A stretch of DNA of 64,000 bases from Caldilineae bacterium (GTDB lineage Bacteria; Chloroflexota; Anaerolineae; Epilineales; Epilineaceae). The first letter of the stretch is position 1. Each line of letters opens with the position of its first letter. Position numbers and translations under genes: made by a program. Below, piece after piece: positions 1 to 11,210 of the stretch. The stretch lies in NCBI GenBank assembly GCA_020634625.1, contig JACKBJ010000018.1, positions 1 to 64,000 on the forward strand, in the 5' to 3' direction. The notes below the pieces were generated by a model. It did not search any database, was not told the origin of the DNA, and was given only the letters and a program-made list of their open reading frames with translations.

Positions 1-2
1 GC

Positions 3-3000
3 CTGTCCGAAGCACCGCCTGACCCGAAGGCGCCGCGCTCGTTCCGCCGCGAGCTGGGGGTCGAGCTGGCCATCGCGCTGTGCTTTCTCGCCCTGCCGCT
101 GGCCGTTCTCTGGCCGGTCACCCTGGGCGGTCGGAGCATGGTGCCCTACGACGCCCTGCTGGGCGACCCGGTCTACCGGGAGACCCTCGAGGAGGCCGGC
201 GTCGGCTACACCCAGAACGGCCTGGTGGCCGACCTGGTCTTCCAGAACCTCGAGTGGAAGCGCTTCTGGGTCGAGCGCACGCGGGCCGGCCAGCCGCCGC
301 TCTGGAACCCCTACCTGGCCGGCGGGATGCCCTTCCTGGCCGCCGGCCAGCATTCGGGGCTCTATCCGCCCAGCCTGATCTTCTTCCTGATCCCGACCCC
401 GCTGGCCTTTGGCTGGAACGCGCTCCTGGCGCTCTGGCTGGCCGGCCTCGCGATGTACGCCTTCGGCCGGGTGATCGGCCTGGGCCGCTTCGCCGCCATC
501 CTCATGGGCAGCGCCTGGTCCCTGTCGGCGCTTTTCGTGGTCAACGGCGTCTTCCCGATGATCCAGGCCGGGATGACCTGGCTGCCCCTGATCCTGGCCG
601 GCATCCTGGCCCTGTGTCGTCAGGCAGAGGCCGAACGCCACGCCGGCCTGCTGCCGCGCGGCAGCGGTGCCGCCTGGCTGCTGCTGGTGGCGCTGGCCAC
701 GGCGCTGACCGGCCTGGCCGGCCATCCGGAGATGCTGCTCTACGCCGCCCTGGTGGCATCGGCCTTCTCGGCCTACCGCCTGGCCTGGGTCTGGCGCCTG
801 GGCAGCCCGCGGGCCGCCCTGCGCGCGGCGCTCTGGCTGGCCGGCGCGGCGCTCTGCGGCGGCCTGGTGGCCGCCCTGCAGCTGGTGCCGCTGGCCGAGC
901 TGGCCGGCGCGAACTGGCGCAGCGGCGCGGCCAGCTACGCCGAGGTCCTGACGAGCGCATTCGGGATCCGCCAGGCCATCACCTTCCTGGTGCCCGACTT
1001 CTTCGGCAACCCGGCGCACCATGCCGTGCCGCGGGTCGGCGGCGGCGGCAGCACCCGCCTGGCCGGCAACGCCATGTGGGGCCTGGCCTGGGGCAGCCGC
1101 AACTACGTCGAGGCGGCGGCCTACATCGGGCTTCCCTGCCTGCTGCTGGCGCCGGTGGGCCTGGTCGCGCGACCCCGGCGCCGGCTGGCGGTCTTCTTCG
1201 GGTTGCTGGCCCTGCTGGCCCTGTCCTTCATCTTCGGCCTGCCCAGCTACCGCCTGCTCTTCTTCGCCGTGCCGGGCGTCGACCAGCTGCGCACGCCCTT
1301 CCGCTGGATCTTCCCGTTCGACCTGGCCCTGGTGACCCTGGCCGGCCTCGGCGCCGACCACCTGGTGACCCGCGCGCGCTCCACCCGGCCGGCCGATCTG
1401 GCGCAGCGGCTGGCGCTGGGTCTGGGCTGGCTGGCCACCGCCTGCGGCAGCCTGCTGGGCCTGGTGCTGGCCCTGGCCTGGCTACGGCCCGAACGCTGGA
1501 CCCGCCTGGTCGCGTCCGCTTTCGAAGCCCTGCCCTGTCCTGACGGACACTGTGCGCTGGACGCGGCCCTCGAGCGCTTCGGCACGCCGGCGGTCCTGGC
1601 CGACTACCAGTACGGCAACCTGGGCCATCTGGCGGTCTTCATGTGCCTGGGCGGCATCGCCTTGCTGCTCCTGGCGCGCCGATCGGCCGACCGCCGCCAG
1701 GCAAGGTTGGCGCAGGGCCTGGCGCTGGCCACGCTGTCGCTGGATCTGATCCTGGTCGGCTTCGGCTTCACGCCGGCGGTCGACCCGGCCCTGGCCGACC
1801 TGGAACCGCCGCTGGTGACGCAGCTGTCCGACCTGGTGGCCGCCAAATGGGGCCGGGTGAGCGCCTTCGGTGAGGCCAAGCTGCTCTGGCCCAACAGCGC
1901 CATGCGCGCCGACATCCCCGACCTGCGCGCCTACGACTCGATCCTGCCCTGGTGGACCGTCGAGACCCTCGATGCCATCGAGGACCAGAGCGGCATGCTG
2001 ATCTACAACCGGATCGGCAACCTGCAGCGGGCCGAGAGCCTGGCCCATCCAGCCCTGGCAGCGCTGGGCCTGCGCTACCTGATCAGCCAGGCGCCGATCG
2101 ACGCCCCCGGGCTCGAGCTGGTGGCCGAGGACGGCGAGCTCAAGCTCTACGAGAACACGCGGGCCCTGCCGCGGGCCTGGGTGGTCAACCAGGTCGAGGT
2201 GCACCGCCGCCGCGCGGACCTGCTCGCGGCGCTGGACGGCTTCGACCCCGCGCGCACCGCGCTGCTCGAGGAAGCACCGGAGCTCGAGATCTGGCAAGGT
2301 CTGCCGGCCGGCCGCGACATCGAGGCCAACACCCAGGTGCGCCGCGACACCGAGACGGCGATCGAGTTGCAGGTGGACGTCTTCGGCGCGCCCTCGGGCG
2401 GCCTGCTGATGCTCTCGGAGGCCTGGTTCCCCGGCTGGCGGGCCTGGGTCGAGACGGCCGGCCCCGAAGGCCGCAGCGAGACGGAGGTGCCGGTCTACCG
2501 GGCCGACGGCATGCTGCGCGCGGTGCCGGTGCCGCCCGGCCGCTCGACGGTCCGCCTGAAGTACTTCCCGATGTCGCTGAAGATCGGGCTCTACGGCAGC
2601 TTCCTGGGCGGGATCCTGCTCATCCTGGCCGCGGCCTATGCCCTCTGGAGCCGCTTCGTGCGGGTCGACGACCGGGACGAGGTCGGCCGCATCGCGGTCA
2701 ACAGCGCCGGCCCGATCGCGGCCAACCTGCTCAACAAGCTGCTGCTCTTCGTCTTCGCCATGCTGACGCTGCGCCTGCTCGGCCCCGAGGCGGCCGGCCA
2801 GTACTACGTGGCCGTCACCATCATCGGCTTCGCCGACATCATCACCAACTTCGGCCTGAACCTGCTGACGACGCGCGAGGTGGCGCGCCGGCCCGAGCTG
2901 GCCGGGCGCTACCTGAGCCAGACCATCCTGCTGCGGCTGCTGCTCTGGCTGCTGATGCTGCCGCTGCTGGGCGGCTACATCGCTCTGCGCGGCGGGTCCC

Positions 3001-4211
3001 TGGGGCTCTCGGGCGGCAACCCGCTGAGCCGCGAGGCGGTGCTGGCCATCGGGCTGCTGGCCCTGGGCCTGATCCCGTCCAACCTCAACACGGCCATCTC
3101 GAGCATCTTCCAGGCCCGCGAGCGCATGGTCCTGCCGGCGGCGGTGACCATCGTCTCGACCCTGGTCACGATCTCGGTGGGCGCGGTGGCGCTGCTGGCC
3201 GGCTACGGCTTCGTCGGCCTGGCCGCGGTCTCGATCCTGACCAACTGGATCACCTTCGGCATCCTGCTCGGCCTGGCGGCGCGCGAGGGCATCCGGCCCG
3301 AGTGGCGCGTCGAGCCGGCCTTCATCTGGGCCATGGTCGGGCTCTCGCTGCCGCTGATGCTCAACCACATGCTGCAGACGGTCTTCTTCAAGATCGACGT
3401 GCTGCTGCTCGACCAGCTGCTGTCCCAGGGCGGGAGCACGGTCGTCGGCTGGTACCAGGCGGCCTACAAGTGGGTCGACGCGCTGCTGATCCTGCCGGCC
3501 TTCTTCACCATGGCGCTCTTCCCGATGCTCAGCCGCCGCGCCGCCGACGACCCCTCCGGCTTCCGGCGCGCCTTCTCGACCGCCCAACGCTGGCTGATCA
3601 CGGTGGCCCTGCCGATCGCGGTGGTCACCACCTTCCTGGCCGACAGCCTGGTCTGGGTGCTGGCCGGCAGCGAGTACGTGCCCCAGGGCGGCACGGCGCT
3701 GAAGGTGATGATCTGGTTCCTGCCCTTCTCCTTCGCCAACGGCTTGACCCAGTACGTGCTCATCGCGCTGAACCGGCAGCGCTGGATCACGCTGTCCTTC
3801 GTGATCGCGGTGGCCTTCAACCTGCTGGCCAACTGGCTGGTGATCCCGGGCCACGTGATCTTCGGCATCGACATCCCGGCCTACAGCTACGTCGGCGCGG
3901 CGGTGGTCACCATCCTCTCGGAGCTGGTGCTGCGCATCCCCTTCGGCTACGGCCTGCGCGACGTCGGGGCGCCGCCGCTGCTGGTGCTGATGTGGCGGCC
4001 GGCCTTGGCCGCCAGCGTCGCGGCCGGCCTGCTGGCCCGCGTGGACGCCCTGGGCGGCTCGCAGCTGCTGGGCCTGCTCTTGGCCCTGCCGGTCTACGGC
4101 CTGGTGCTGGCCCTGCTGGGCGGCATCACCGCCGACGATCGGGCCCTGCTGTCACGGCTGCTGCCCGGCCGGCGCGGGCCGGCGACTTCGGAGGCCCCGC
4201 AGGCGCTGTGA
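3..4211 (+). CDS. YfhO-like membrane protein fused to MOP-type polysaccharide flippase (5' partial)
   Basis: The reading frame is open from the first bases of the window, so the start lies at or before the left edge; the first ATG inside is at 138. Bases 3 to about 2655 encode a YfhO-like protein: a membrane helix near the start, a GGRSMVPYDALLGDP segment, many hydrophobic helices, then a soluble part ending in WFPGWRAWVE and a last helix. From about 2690 the same frame continues, without a stop, into a Wzx/MATE-like flippase of the MOP superfamily (LNKLLLFVFAMLTLRLLGPE and about 12 helices). In Bacillus subtilis YfhO acts with a separate flippase in glycosylating lipoteichoic acid, so a fused glycosyltransferase-flippase for surface glycans is a reasonable inference. 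The domain calls are from recognised sequence character; the substrate is unknown. Confidence 0.8.
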   Translation: MSEAPPDPKAPRSFRRELGVELAIALCFLALPLAVLWPVTLGGRSMVPYDALLGDPVYRETLEEAGVGYTQNGLVADLVFQNLEWKRFWVERTRAGQPPLWNPYLAGGMPFLAAGQHSGLYPPSLIFFLIPTPLAFGWNALLALWLAGLAMYAFGRVIGLGRFAAILMGSAWSLSALFVVNGVFPMIQAGMTWLPLILAGILALCRQAEAERHAGLLPRGSGAAWLLLVALATALTGLAGHPEMLLYAALVASAFSAYRLAWVWRLGSPRAALRAALWLAGAALCGGLVAALQLVPLAELAGANWRSGAASYAEVLTSAFGIRQAITFLVPDFFGNPAHHAVPRVGGGGSTRLAGNAMWGLAWGSRNYVEAAAYIGLPCLLLAPVGLVARPRRRLAVFFGLLALLALSFIFGLPSYRLLFFAVPGVDQLRTPFRWIFPFDLALVTLAGLGADHLVTRARSTRPADLAQRLALGLGWLATACGSLLGLVLALAWLRPERWTRLVASAFEALPCPDGHCALDAALERFGTPAVLADYQYGNLGHLAVFMCLGGIALLLLARRSADRRQARLAQGLALATLSLDLILVGFGFTPAVDPALADLEPPLVTQLSDLVAAKWGRVSAFGEAKLLWPNSAMRADIPDLRAYDSILPWWTVETLDAIEDQSGMLIYNRIGNLQRAESLAHPALAALGLRYLISQAPIDAPGLELVAEDGELKLYENTRALPRAWVVNQVEVHRRRADLLAALDGFDPARTALLEEAPELEIWQGLPAGRDIEANTQVRRDTETAIELQVDVFGAPSGGLLMLSEAWFPGWRAWVETAGPEGRSETEVPVYRADGMLRAVPVPPGRSTVRLKYFPMSLKIGLYGSFLGGILLILAAAYALWSRFVRVDDRDEVGRIAVNSAGPIAANLLNKLLLFVFAMLTLRLLGPEAAGQYYVAVTIIGFADIITNFGLNLLTTREVARRPELAGRYLSQTILLRLLLWLLMLPLLGGYIALRGGSLGLSGGNPLSREAVLAIGLLALGLIPSNLNTAISSIFQARERMVLPAAVTIVSTLVTISVGAVALLAGYGFVGLAAVSILTNWITFGILLGLAAREGIRPEWRVEPAFIWAMVGLSLPLMLNHMLQTVFFKIDVLLLDQLLSQGGSTVVGWYQAAYKWVDALLILPAFFTMALFPMLSRRAADDPSGFRRAFSTAQRWLITVALPIAVVTTFLADSLVWVLAGSEYVPQGGTALKVMIWFLPFSFANGLTQYVLIALNRQRWITLSFVIAVAFNLLANWLVIPGHVIFGIDIPAYSYVGAAVVTILSELVLRIPFGYGLRDVGAPPLLVLMWRPALAASVAAGLLARVDALGGSQLLGLLLALPVYGLVLALLGGITADDRALLSRLLPGRRGPATSEAPQAL

Positions 4212-4217
4212 TATCAT
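4212..4217 (+). promoter_or_regulatory. Possible -10 box (TATCAT) upstream of the selenoprotein gene
   Basis: TATCAT sits directly after the stop of the preceding gene and 73 bases before the ATG at 4291. The same hexamer occurs before the cupin gene (7696) and, with a good -35, before the Rrf2 gene (62431). No convincing -35 is present here, so the call is weak. Confidence 0.3.
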
Positions 4218-4290
4218 GTGCCCGGAAGCGGCCAGATCCGTGCCGACGCCATCGGCCTCGGCCCACCGCAGCACACCCGAGGAGGGAGCC

Positions 4291-4536
4291 ATGAAGGTCA
4301 GCCTGGAATACTGCAATGCTTGAAACTACCTGCCACGCGCCGTCAGGCTGACGGACGAAGTGCTGGGTAGGGGCGCGATCGCCCATCGGGTCGAGGAATG
4401 GACGCTGATCCCCTCCAAGGGCGGCGTCTTCGAGCTCGTGATCGACGGCGAGCTGGTCTATTCCAAGAAGGCCACCGGCCGCCACGCCGAGATCGACGAG
4501 ATCCTGGCGCTGTTCGAGGCCCGCCTCCCGAGCTGA
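4291..4536 (+). CDS. SelW/Rdx-family selenoprotein with in-frame UGA (selenocysteine at residue 11)
   Basis: This 81-residue gene is hidden because its codon 11 (4321-4323) is TGA. Read through as selenocysteine, the product begins MKVSLEYCNAU and then NYLPRAVRL. The second half has the Rdx/SelW signature GGVFELVIDGELVYSKKATG. Rdx proteins have a thioredoxin-like fold and a redox CxxC or CxxU motif exactly here: Cys8 and Sec11. The start has a strong ribosome site (GAGGAGGG, 4 bases before ATG), the frame continues for 70 sense codons after the TGA and ends at a second TGA, and a SECIS-like hairpin follows the first. A plain pseudogene is unlikely, because the only stop falls on the catalytic position and the rest is conserved. 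Homologues act as small thiol/selenol oxidoreductases of unsettled substrate. The dehydrogenase gene starts 51 bases downstream and may be cotranscribed. Confidence 0.88.
4326..4370 (+). promoter_or_regulatory. Bacterial-type SECIS element in the coding region of the selenoprotein
   Basis: Immediately after the UGA the mRNA can fold into a lower stem CTACC (4326-4330) with GGTAG (4366-4370), and an upper perfect 6-bp stem CCGTCA (4340-4345) with TGACGG (4349-4354) closed by a GGC loop. The apical loop begins 22 bases after the UGA and carries G at its first positions. This fits the usual bacterial SECIS layout of a short upper stem, a small loop with an early G, and roughly 16 to 37 bases spacing, which is bound by SelB. 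Confidence 0.78.
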
Positions 4537-4587
4537 GCCAGGGCCGGGCCTGGATCGCCCGCGAGCCGCGGCGAGGGAGGGTCAGGC

Positions 4588-7500
4588 ATGGGTGCAGCGA
4601 CGGCCGGCGCAGCGCCTTCGGGCGTCGGGAGCCCCGAACGCCGGGACCAGTCGCGGGCGCTCGAGGCGGCGCTGCGGCGCGCCGGCCTGGGCGACCTGCG
4701 CTTCGATCGGCTCTCGCGGGTGCTCTACAGCAGCGACGCCAGCCCCTACCAGGTCGAACCGCTGGGCGTGGCCTGCCCGCGCGACGCCGACGAGGTGGCG
4801 GCTGCGGTCGGCGTCTGCGCCGCGCTGGGCCTGCCGATCACCGCCCGGGCCGGCGGCACCGGCCTGGCCGGCCAGGCCCTCGGCCAGGGGCTGGTGCTCG
4901 ACACGGCGCGCCATCTGCGCCGATGGTCCATCGACCCCGAGCGGATGCGCTGCGTCGTCGAGCCGGGCGTGGTGCTCGACGACCTGAACCGGGAAGCCGC
5001 CCGCCACGGCCTGGCCTTCGGGCCGGACCCGGCCTCGTCGAGCCGGGCCTGCCTGGGCGGCATCGTGGCCAACAACGCCACCGGCGCCCGCTCGGTGGCC
5101 TACGGCATGGCGGCCGAGCACCTGCGCGCGGCCGGCGTGGTCCTGTCGGACGGCTCGCGCGTCACGCTCGGCCCCGGGCGAGCCCAGGACCGGGCGCCGG
5201 GCCTGGCCGGCGGTCCGCGCGAGCAGGCGATCTACCGGGCCCTGCAGCGCATCGTCGATCAGGGCGCCGCCGACATCGTGCGCGACTTCCCACGCTACTG
5301 GCGCCGGGCCGGCGGCTACAACCTCGACCGGCTGGTCGAGCGCGCCCTGGGCCTCGACGCCCTGCCCGGCCGCCCGACGCGGCCCGGACCGCGCTTCCGC
5401 GAGGTCGAGGCCGGCGACGCGGCGGGCACGCTGGACGCCAGCGTGCTCCTGGCCGGCAGCGAGGGCAGCCTGGCCATCGCCACCTCGCTCGAGCTGGGGC
5501 TGGTGCGCCTGCCGCGGCAGCGAGGGCTGCTGGTGGCGCAGTTCGACACCCTGGCCGGGGCCTTCGAGGCCCTGCCGGAGATCCTCGAGCACACGCCGAG
5601 CGCCATCGAGCTGGTCGATCGCCAGCTGCTGCGGCTGGCCCGGCAGGCGCCAGGGCATGCGGCGGACCTGGCCTTCGTCCGGGGCGACCCGGCGGCCATC
5701 CTGATCGTCGAGCTGCAGCTGCCGGATGGCGGCCCGCGGGACATGCGGCAGCACCTGGACGCGCTGCGCCGCCACCTGGAGCGCGGCGGCATTCCGGGTC
5801 CCTTCCACCCGGCGCTCGAGCCGGCCGACCAGGCCCGGGTCTGGCGGGCGCGCAAGGCTGGCCTGGGCATTCTGGCCAGCCGGCGCGGCGACCGCAAGCC
5901 GGTGGCCGGCATCGAGGACACGGCCGTGCCGCCCGAGCGCCTGGCCGACTACATGGCCGAGGTCGGCGACCTGCTCGACGCGGCGGGCGTCGAGGCGGCC
6001 TTCTACGCCCATGCCTCGGCCGGCTGCATCCACGTCCGCCCGATCCTCGACCTCAAGACCGCCCGCGACCGGGCCACCCTGGATCGGTTGACCGAGGCGA
6101 TCTTCAGCCGGGTCCTGGTGCACGGCGGTGTCCCGTCCAGCGAGCACGGCGCCGGGCTGGCGCGCAGCGGCTTCAACCGGCGCCTCTTCGGGCCCGCGGT
6201 CTACGCGATGTTCGAGGATCTCAAGCGGGCCTTCGACCCCCAGGGCATCCTCAACCCGGGCAAGGTGGTCGGGCCGCCGCCCGACGAGACCCAGCTGCGC
6301 TACGGCCCGGGCTATCGGCCGACGCCGCCCGCCGCGCGCTTCGCCTACCCGCTGGACGGCGACATCCAGCGCGCGATCGAGCAGTGCAACGGGGTCGGCG
6401 TCTGCCGGTCCCTCGGCGCGGGGCTGATGTGCCCGAGCTACCGGGTGACCCGCGAGGAGCGCGACAGCACCCGCGGCCGGGCCAACGCCTTGCGCGCGGC
6501 CCTGGACGGCCGGCTGCCGCTGGCCGACCTGGCCTCGGACGCGGTCCAGGCGGCGATGGACCTGTGCATCGGCTGCAAGGCCTGCAAGGTCGAGTGCCCG
6601 GCCGGGGTCGACATGGCCCGCTTGAAGATCGAGGCCAGCGCCGCCCATGGCGCCGCCCGCGGCTTCGCGCCGCGCGCCCAGCTCTTCGCGCGCCTCAACG
6701 CGCTGGACCGGGTCGCCAGCCGGGCGCCGCGACTGGCCAACGCCGTGCTGTCCGGCCCGCTGGCCGCCCGGCTCGCCCCTCGCATCGGCCTGCATCCCGA
6801 GCGCCGCTTCCCGAACCTGGCCCGCGAGAGCCTCGACCGCTGGTGGCATCGGCGGCCCGACCCCGCCTCCGCCCCGACCGGCTCGGCGAGCCCGGGCCAC
6901 GCGGCGCGCCCGCCGCTGGTGCTCTTCGCCGACACGCTGAGCACCTATCACGAGCCGCGGATCGGACGGGCCGTCGTGGCCCTGGCCGAGGCGGCCGGCT
7001 ATCGGGTCGTGCTGCCGCGACGGCGCTGCTGCGGTCGGCCGGCCCTGTCGCAGGGTCTGGTCGACCTGGCCCTGCGCGACATGCGGGCCAACCTGAGGCT
7101 GCTGGCGCCCCTGGCCCGGGCCGGCGTCCCCATCCTGGTCCCCGAGCCCAGCTGCGCCTCGGCCTTCCGCGACGAGCTGCCGGACCTGCTGACCCGGCCG
7201 GACGAGGCCGCCGACGCCCGCCGGCTGGCGGCGGCGGTGCGGACGGTCGACGAGTGGCTGGCCGGGCTGCCCGCGGATACCCTGGCCTTCGACGCCGGCC
7301 CGGCCGAGGTCCTGCTCCACCTGCATTGCCACCAGCGCGCGCTGGTCGGCCCGGAGCCGACCCTGTCGGCCCTGGCGCGCATCCCGGGCTTGCGGGTCCA
7401 CCAGGCACCGGCCAGCTGTTGCGGCATGGCCGGCGCCTTCGGCTACGAGCGCGAGCATCACGCCCTGTCGCTGGACATGGCCCGCCTCGCGCTGATCCCG

Positions 7501-7665
7501 GCCATCGCCGCCCTGGCTCCGGACACGCCGCTGGTCGCTCCGGGCGCCAGCTGCCGCCAGCAGATCGCCGACCTCACCGGCCGGCGGGCGCTGCACCCGG
7601 CCGAGCTGCTGGCCGCGCAGCTGCGGAACGCCGCGCGCCCGGACCGGGCGTGGCCCGAAGGCTGA
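4588..7665 (+). CDS. YdiJ-like FAD-linked dehydrogenase with Fe-S domain (D-2-hydroxyacid oxidation)
   Basis: 1025 aa, close to the length of E. coli YdiJ (about 1018), a D-2-hydroxyglutarate dehydrogenase. The N-terminal FAD-binding PCMH domain is marked by ITARAGGTGLAGQ (near residues 80-92) and the FAD-oxidase C domain follows to about residue 560. A ferredoxin-like motif CIGCKACKVECP (Cys660, 663, 666, 670) comes next. The last part has two CCG motifs, near residues 814 and 944, of the GlpC/HdrB type. It probably oxidises a D-2-hydroxyacid (hydroxyglutarate or lactate) in the cytoplasm and passes electrons on through Fe-S clusters. The ATG follows GGGAGGGTC by a few bases. It lies between the selenoprotein and the cupin on the same strand. 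Substrate is inferred, the family is clear. Confidence 0.85.
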   Translation: MGAATAGAAPSGVGSPERRDQSRALEAALRRAGLGDLRFDRLSRVLYSSDASPYQVEPLGVACPRDADEVAAAVGVCAALGLPITARAGGTGLAGQALGQGLVLDTARHLRRWSIDPERMRCVVEPGVVLDDLNREAARHGLAFGPDPASSSRACLGGIVANNATGARSVAYGMAAEHLRAAGVVLSDGSRVTLGPGRAQDRAPGLAGGPREQAIYRALQRIVDQGAADIVRDFPRYWRRAGGYNLDRLVERALGLDALPGRPTRPGPRFREVEAGDAAGTLDASVLLAGSEGSLAIATSLELGLVRLPRQRGLLVAQFDTLAGAFEALPEILEHTPSAIELVDRQLLRLARQAPGHAADLAFVRGDPAAILIVELQLPDGGPRDMRQHLDALRRHLERGGIPGPFHPALEPADQARVWRARKAGLGILASRRGDRKPVAGIEDTAVPPERLADYMAEVGDLLDAAGVEAAFYAHASAGCIHVRPILDLKTARDRATLDRLTEAIFSRVLVHGGVPSSEHGAGLARSGFNRRLFGPAVYAMFEDLKRAFDPQGILNPGKVVGPPPDETQLRYGPGYRPTPPAARFAYPLDGDIQRAIEQCNGVGVCRSLGAGLMCPSYRVTREERDSTRGRANALRAALDGRLPLADLASDAVQAAMDLCIGCKACKVECPAGVDMARLKIEASAAHGAARGFAPRAQLFARLNALDRVASRAPRLANAVLSGPLAARLAPRIGLHPERRFPNLARESLDRWWHRRPDPASAPTGSASPGHAARPPLVLFADTLSTYHEPRIGRAVVALAEAAGYRVVLPRRRCCGRPALSQGLVDLALRDMRANLRLLAPLARAGVPILVPEPSCASAFRDELPDLLTRPDEAADARRLAAAVRTVDEWLAGLPADTLAFDAGPAEVLLHLHCHQRALVGPEPTLSALARIPGLRVHQAPASCCGMAGAFGYEREHHALSLDMARLALIPAIAALAPDTPLVAPGASCRQQIADLTGRRALHPAELLAAQLRNAARPDRAWPEG

Positions 7666-7739
7666 CCCCGGGCCGCGGCGACCCGCGATCGGGACTATCA
7701 TGGACGCAGGCGAATCCGACACCGACGGAGGGAGGGACC

Positions 7740-8273
7740 ATGATTCGAGCGGGGGACCGCATCACCAACGCCCGCACCGGTCAGGTGATGACGTTTCGGA
7801 AGACGGGTGCGGAGACCGACGGGGCGCTGCTCCAGATCGATTGCGAGAGCCCGCCGACGGCGATGCGCGAGCCCGAGCACGTGCATCCGCTCCAGGAGAG
7901 CCGGTTCGAGATGCTCGAAGGCACCTGCAGCTTCTCGATCGCCGGGCGGGAGACCCAGGTTCACGCCGGGGAGACGGTCACGATCCCGGCCAATGTCCCG
8001 CACTGCTTCTGGAACGCGGGCGAGACCACGGCCCGCTACGTGCAGGAGTTCCGGCCGGCCGGTCGGATCGACGCCTTCTTCGAGACCTTCTTCGCGCTGG
8101 CCCGCGACGGCAAGCTGAACGACGCCGGGGTGCCCAACCTGCTGCTCGGCGCCGGCATCATGCTGGAGCACAAGGACGACATCCGCGTGACGCGACCGCC
8201 CTGGCCCTTGCAGTACCTGACCTACGTCGTGCTGGCGCCCATCGGCCGGCTCTTGGGGCTCGGGGCCCCATGA
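7740..8273 (+). CDS. Cupin-domain protein
   Basis: 177 aa. The ATG at 7740 follows GGAGGGAGGG. A single cupin barrel occupies about residues 10-110: the first metal-binding motif is HVHPLQES (His-x-His then Glu), the second is IPANVPHCFWN (His and Asn of the classic HxxxN motif). The last 60 residues are partly hydrophobic (YLTYVVLAPIGRLLGLG) and may form a helix that touches the membrane. Small single-domain cupins include isomerases, dioxygenases and sugar-binding proteins, so no specific reaction can be assigned. A TATCAT box at 7696-7701 lies 38 bases upstream of the start, suggesting its own promoter, but no -35 is visible. Confidence 0.8.
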   Translation: MIRAGDRITNARTGQVMTFRKTGAETDGALLQIDCESPPTAMREPEHVHPLQESRFEMLEGTCSFSIAGRETQVHAGETVTIPANVPHCFWNAGETTARYVQEFRPAGRIDAFFETFFALARDGKLNDAGVPNLLLGAGIMLEHKDDIRVTRPPWPLQYLTYVVLAPIGRLLGLGAP

Positions 8274-8318
8274 CGCGCCTTCGGAGGGCATCGACATGAC
8301 GCGGACCCGAAGGATCAT

Positions 8319-8351
8319 GCGGGCGGGCGCCTGACCTAGGCGCCCGCCCGC
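8319..8351. terminator. Bidirectional terminator hairpin between the cupin gene and clpB
   Basis: A perfect 14-bp inverted repeat (GCGGGCGGGCGCCT, 8319-8332, with its complement at 8338-8351; 5-base loop) sits between two convergent genes. No T-run follows on either strand, so it may act as a barrier or need Rho. Confidence 0.6.
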
Positions 8352-8409
8352 GTCGCACGTCTGCGTCCAGCCCGAGCCGAGGCCCGGGAGGCGGCTTCCA
8401 CCGTCCGCG

Positions 8410-11037
<2,628 letters not shown>

Positions 11038-11119
11038 GATCGCCACTTCCTTCGCCGGTGCTTCCGGCCACGGCGCCCGCCACGCGGCGGCACCTTCAAC
11101 GCGCATCATCGCTTCCGTT

Positions 11120-11148
11120 ATGTTAATGAAAGGAGGCGTCGTTGTCAG
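11120..11148 (-). promoter_or_regulatory. Probable clpB promoter
   Basis: Read on the minus strand, CTGACA (11143-11148) and TAACAT (11120-11125) are 17 bases apart, 83 bases before the clpB start codon. The shared heat-shock element ends about 10 bases upstream of the -35 box. Confidence 0.45.
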
Positions 11149-11157
11149 CCGTCTGGC

Positions 11158-11174
11158 GTTAGCGTCGCGCTAGA
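11158..11174. promoter_or_regulatory. Putative heat-shock operator, copy 1 (upstream of clpB)
   Basis: GTTAG-CGTCGCG-CTAGA. It matches two copies upstream of hsp20 (40373-40389, 40395-40411) with the consensus GTTAGCG-N3-CGCTAAC, a near-palindrome of 17 bp. It is neither CIRCE (TTAGCACTC-N9-GAGTGCTAA) nor the HAIR element bound by HspR. Confidence 0.5.
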
Positions 11175-11210
11175 CTTGGCGCGCCGAGCCGGACCGCCCC
11201 CGAACGCGGC

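Noticed and set aside
1482..3854. Long antisense open frame (about 790 codons) opposite the YfhO/flippase fusion
   Set aside because: In such GC-rich DNA a real gene often leaves an open frame on the other strand. The product is low-complexity Gln/Arg/Asp-rich without any recognisable domain.
4398..7700. Frame running upstream of the cupin start through the dehydrogenase gene
   Set aside because: Only the last 177 codons look like a protein. The rest is Arg/Ala/Pro-rich shadow, and a strong ribosome site lies before the ATG at 7740.
7696..7701. TATCAT as a definite promoter of the cupin gene
   Set aside because: No -35 at a suitable distance, so it is mentioned only as a possibility under the gene.
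11158..11174. CIRCE element for HrcA
   Set aside because: The half-site TTAGC is similar, but CIRCE needs TTAGCACTC with a 9-base spacer. Here the arms and spacing differ, so it was recorded as a separate element.
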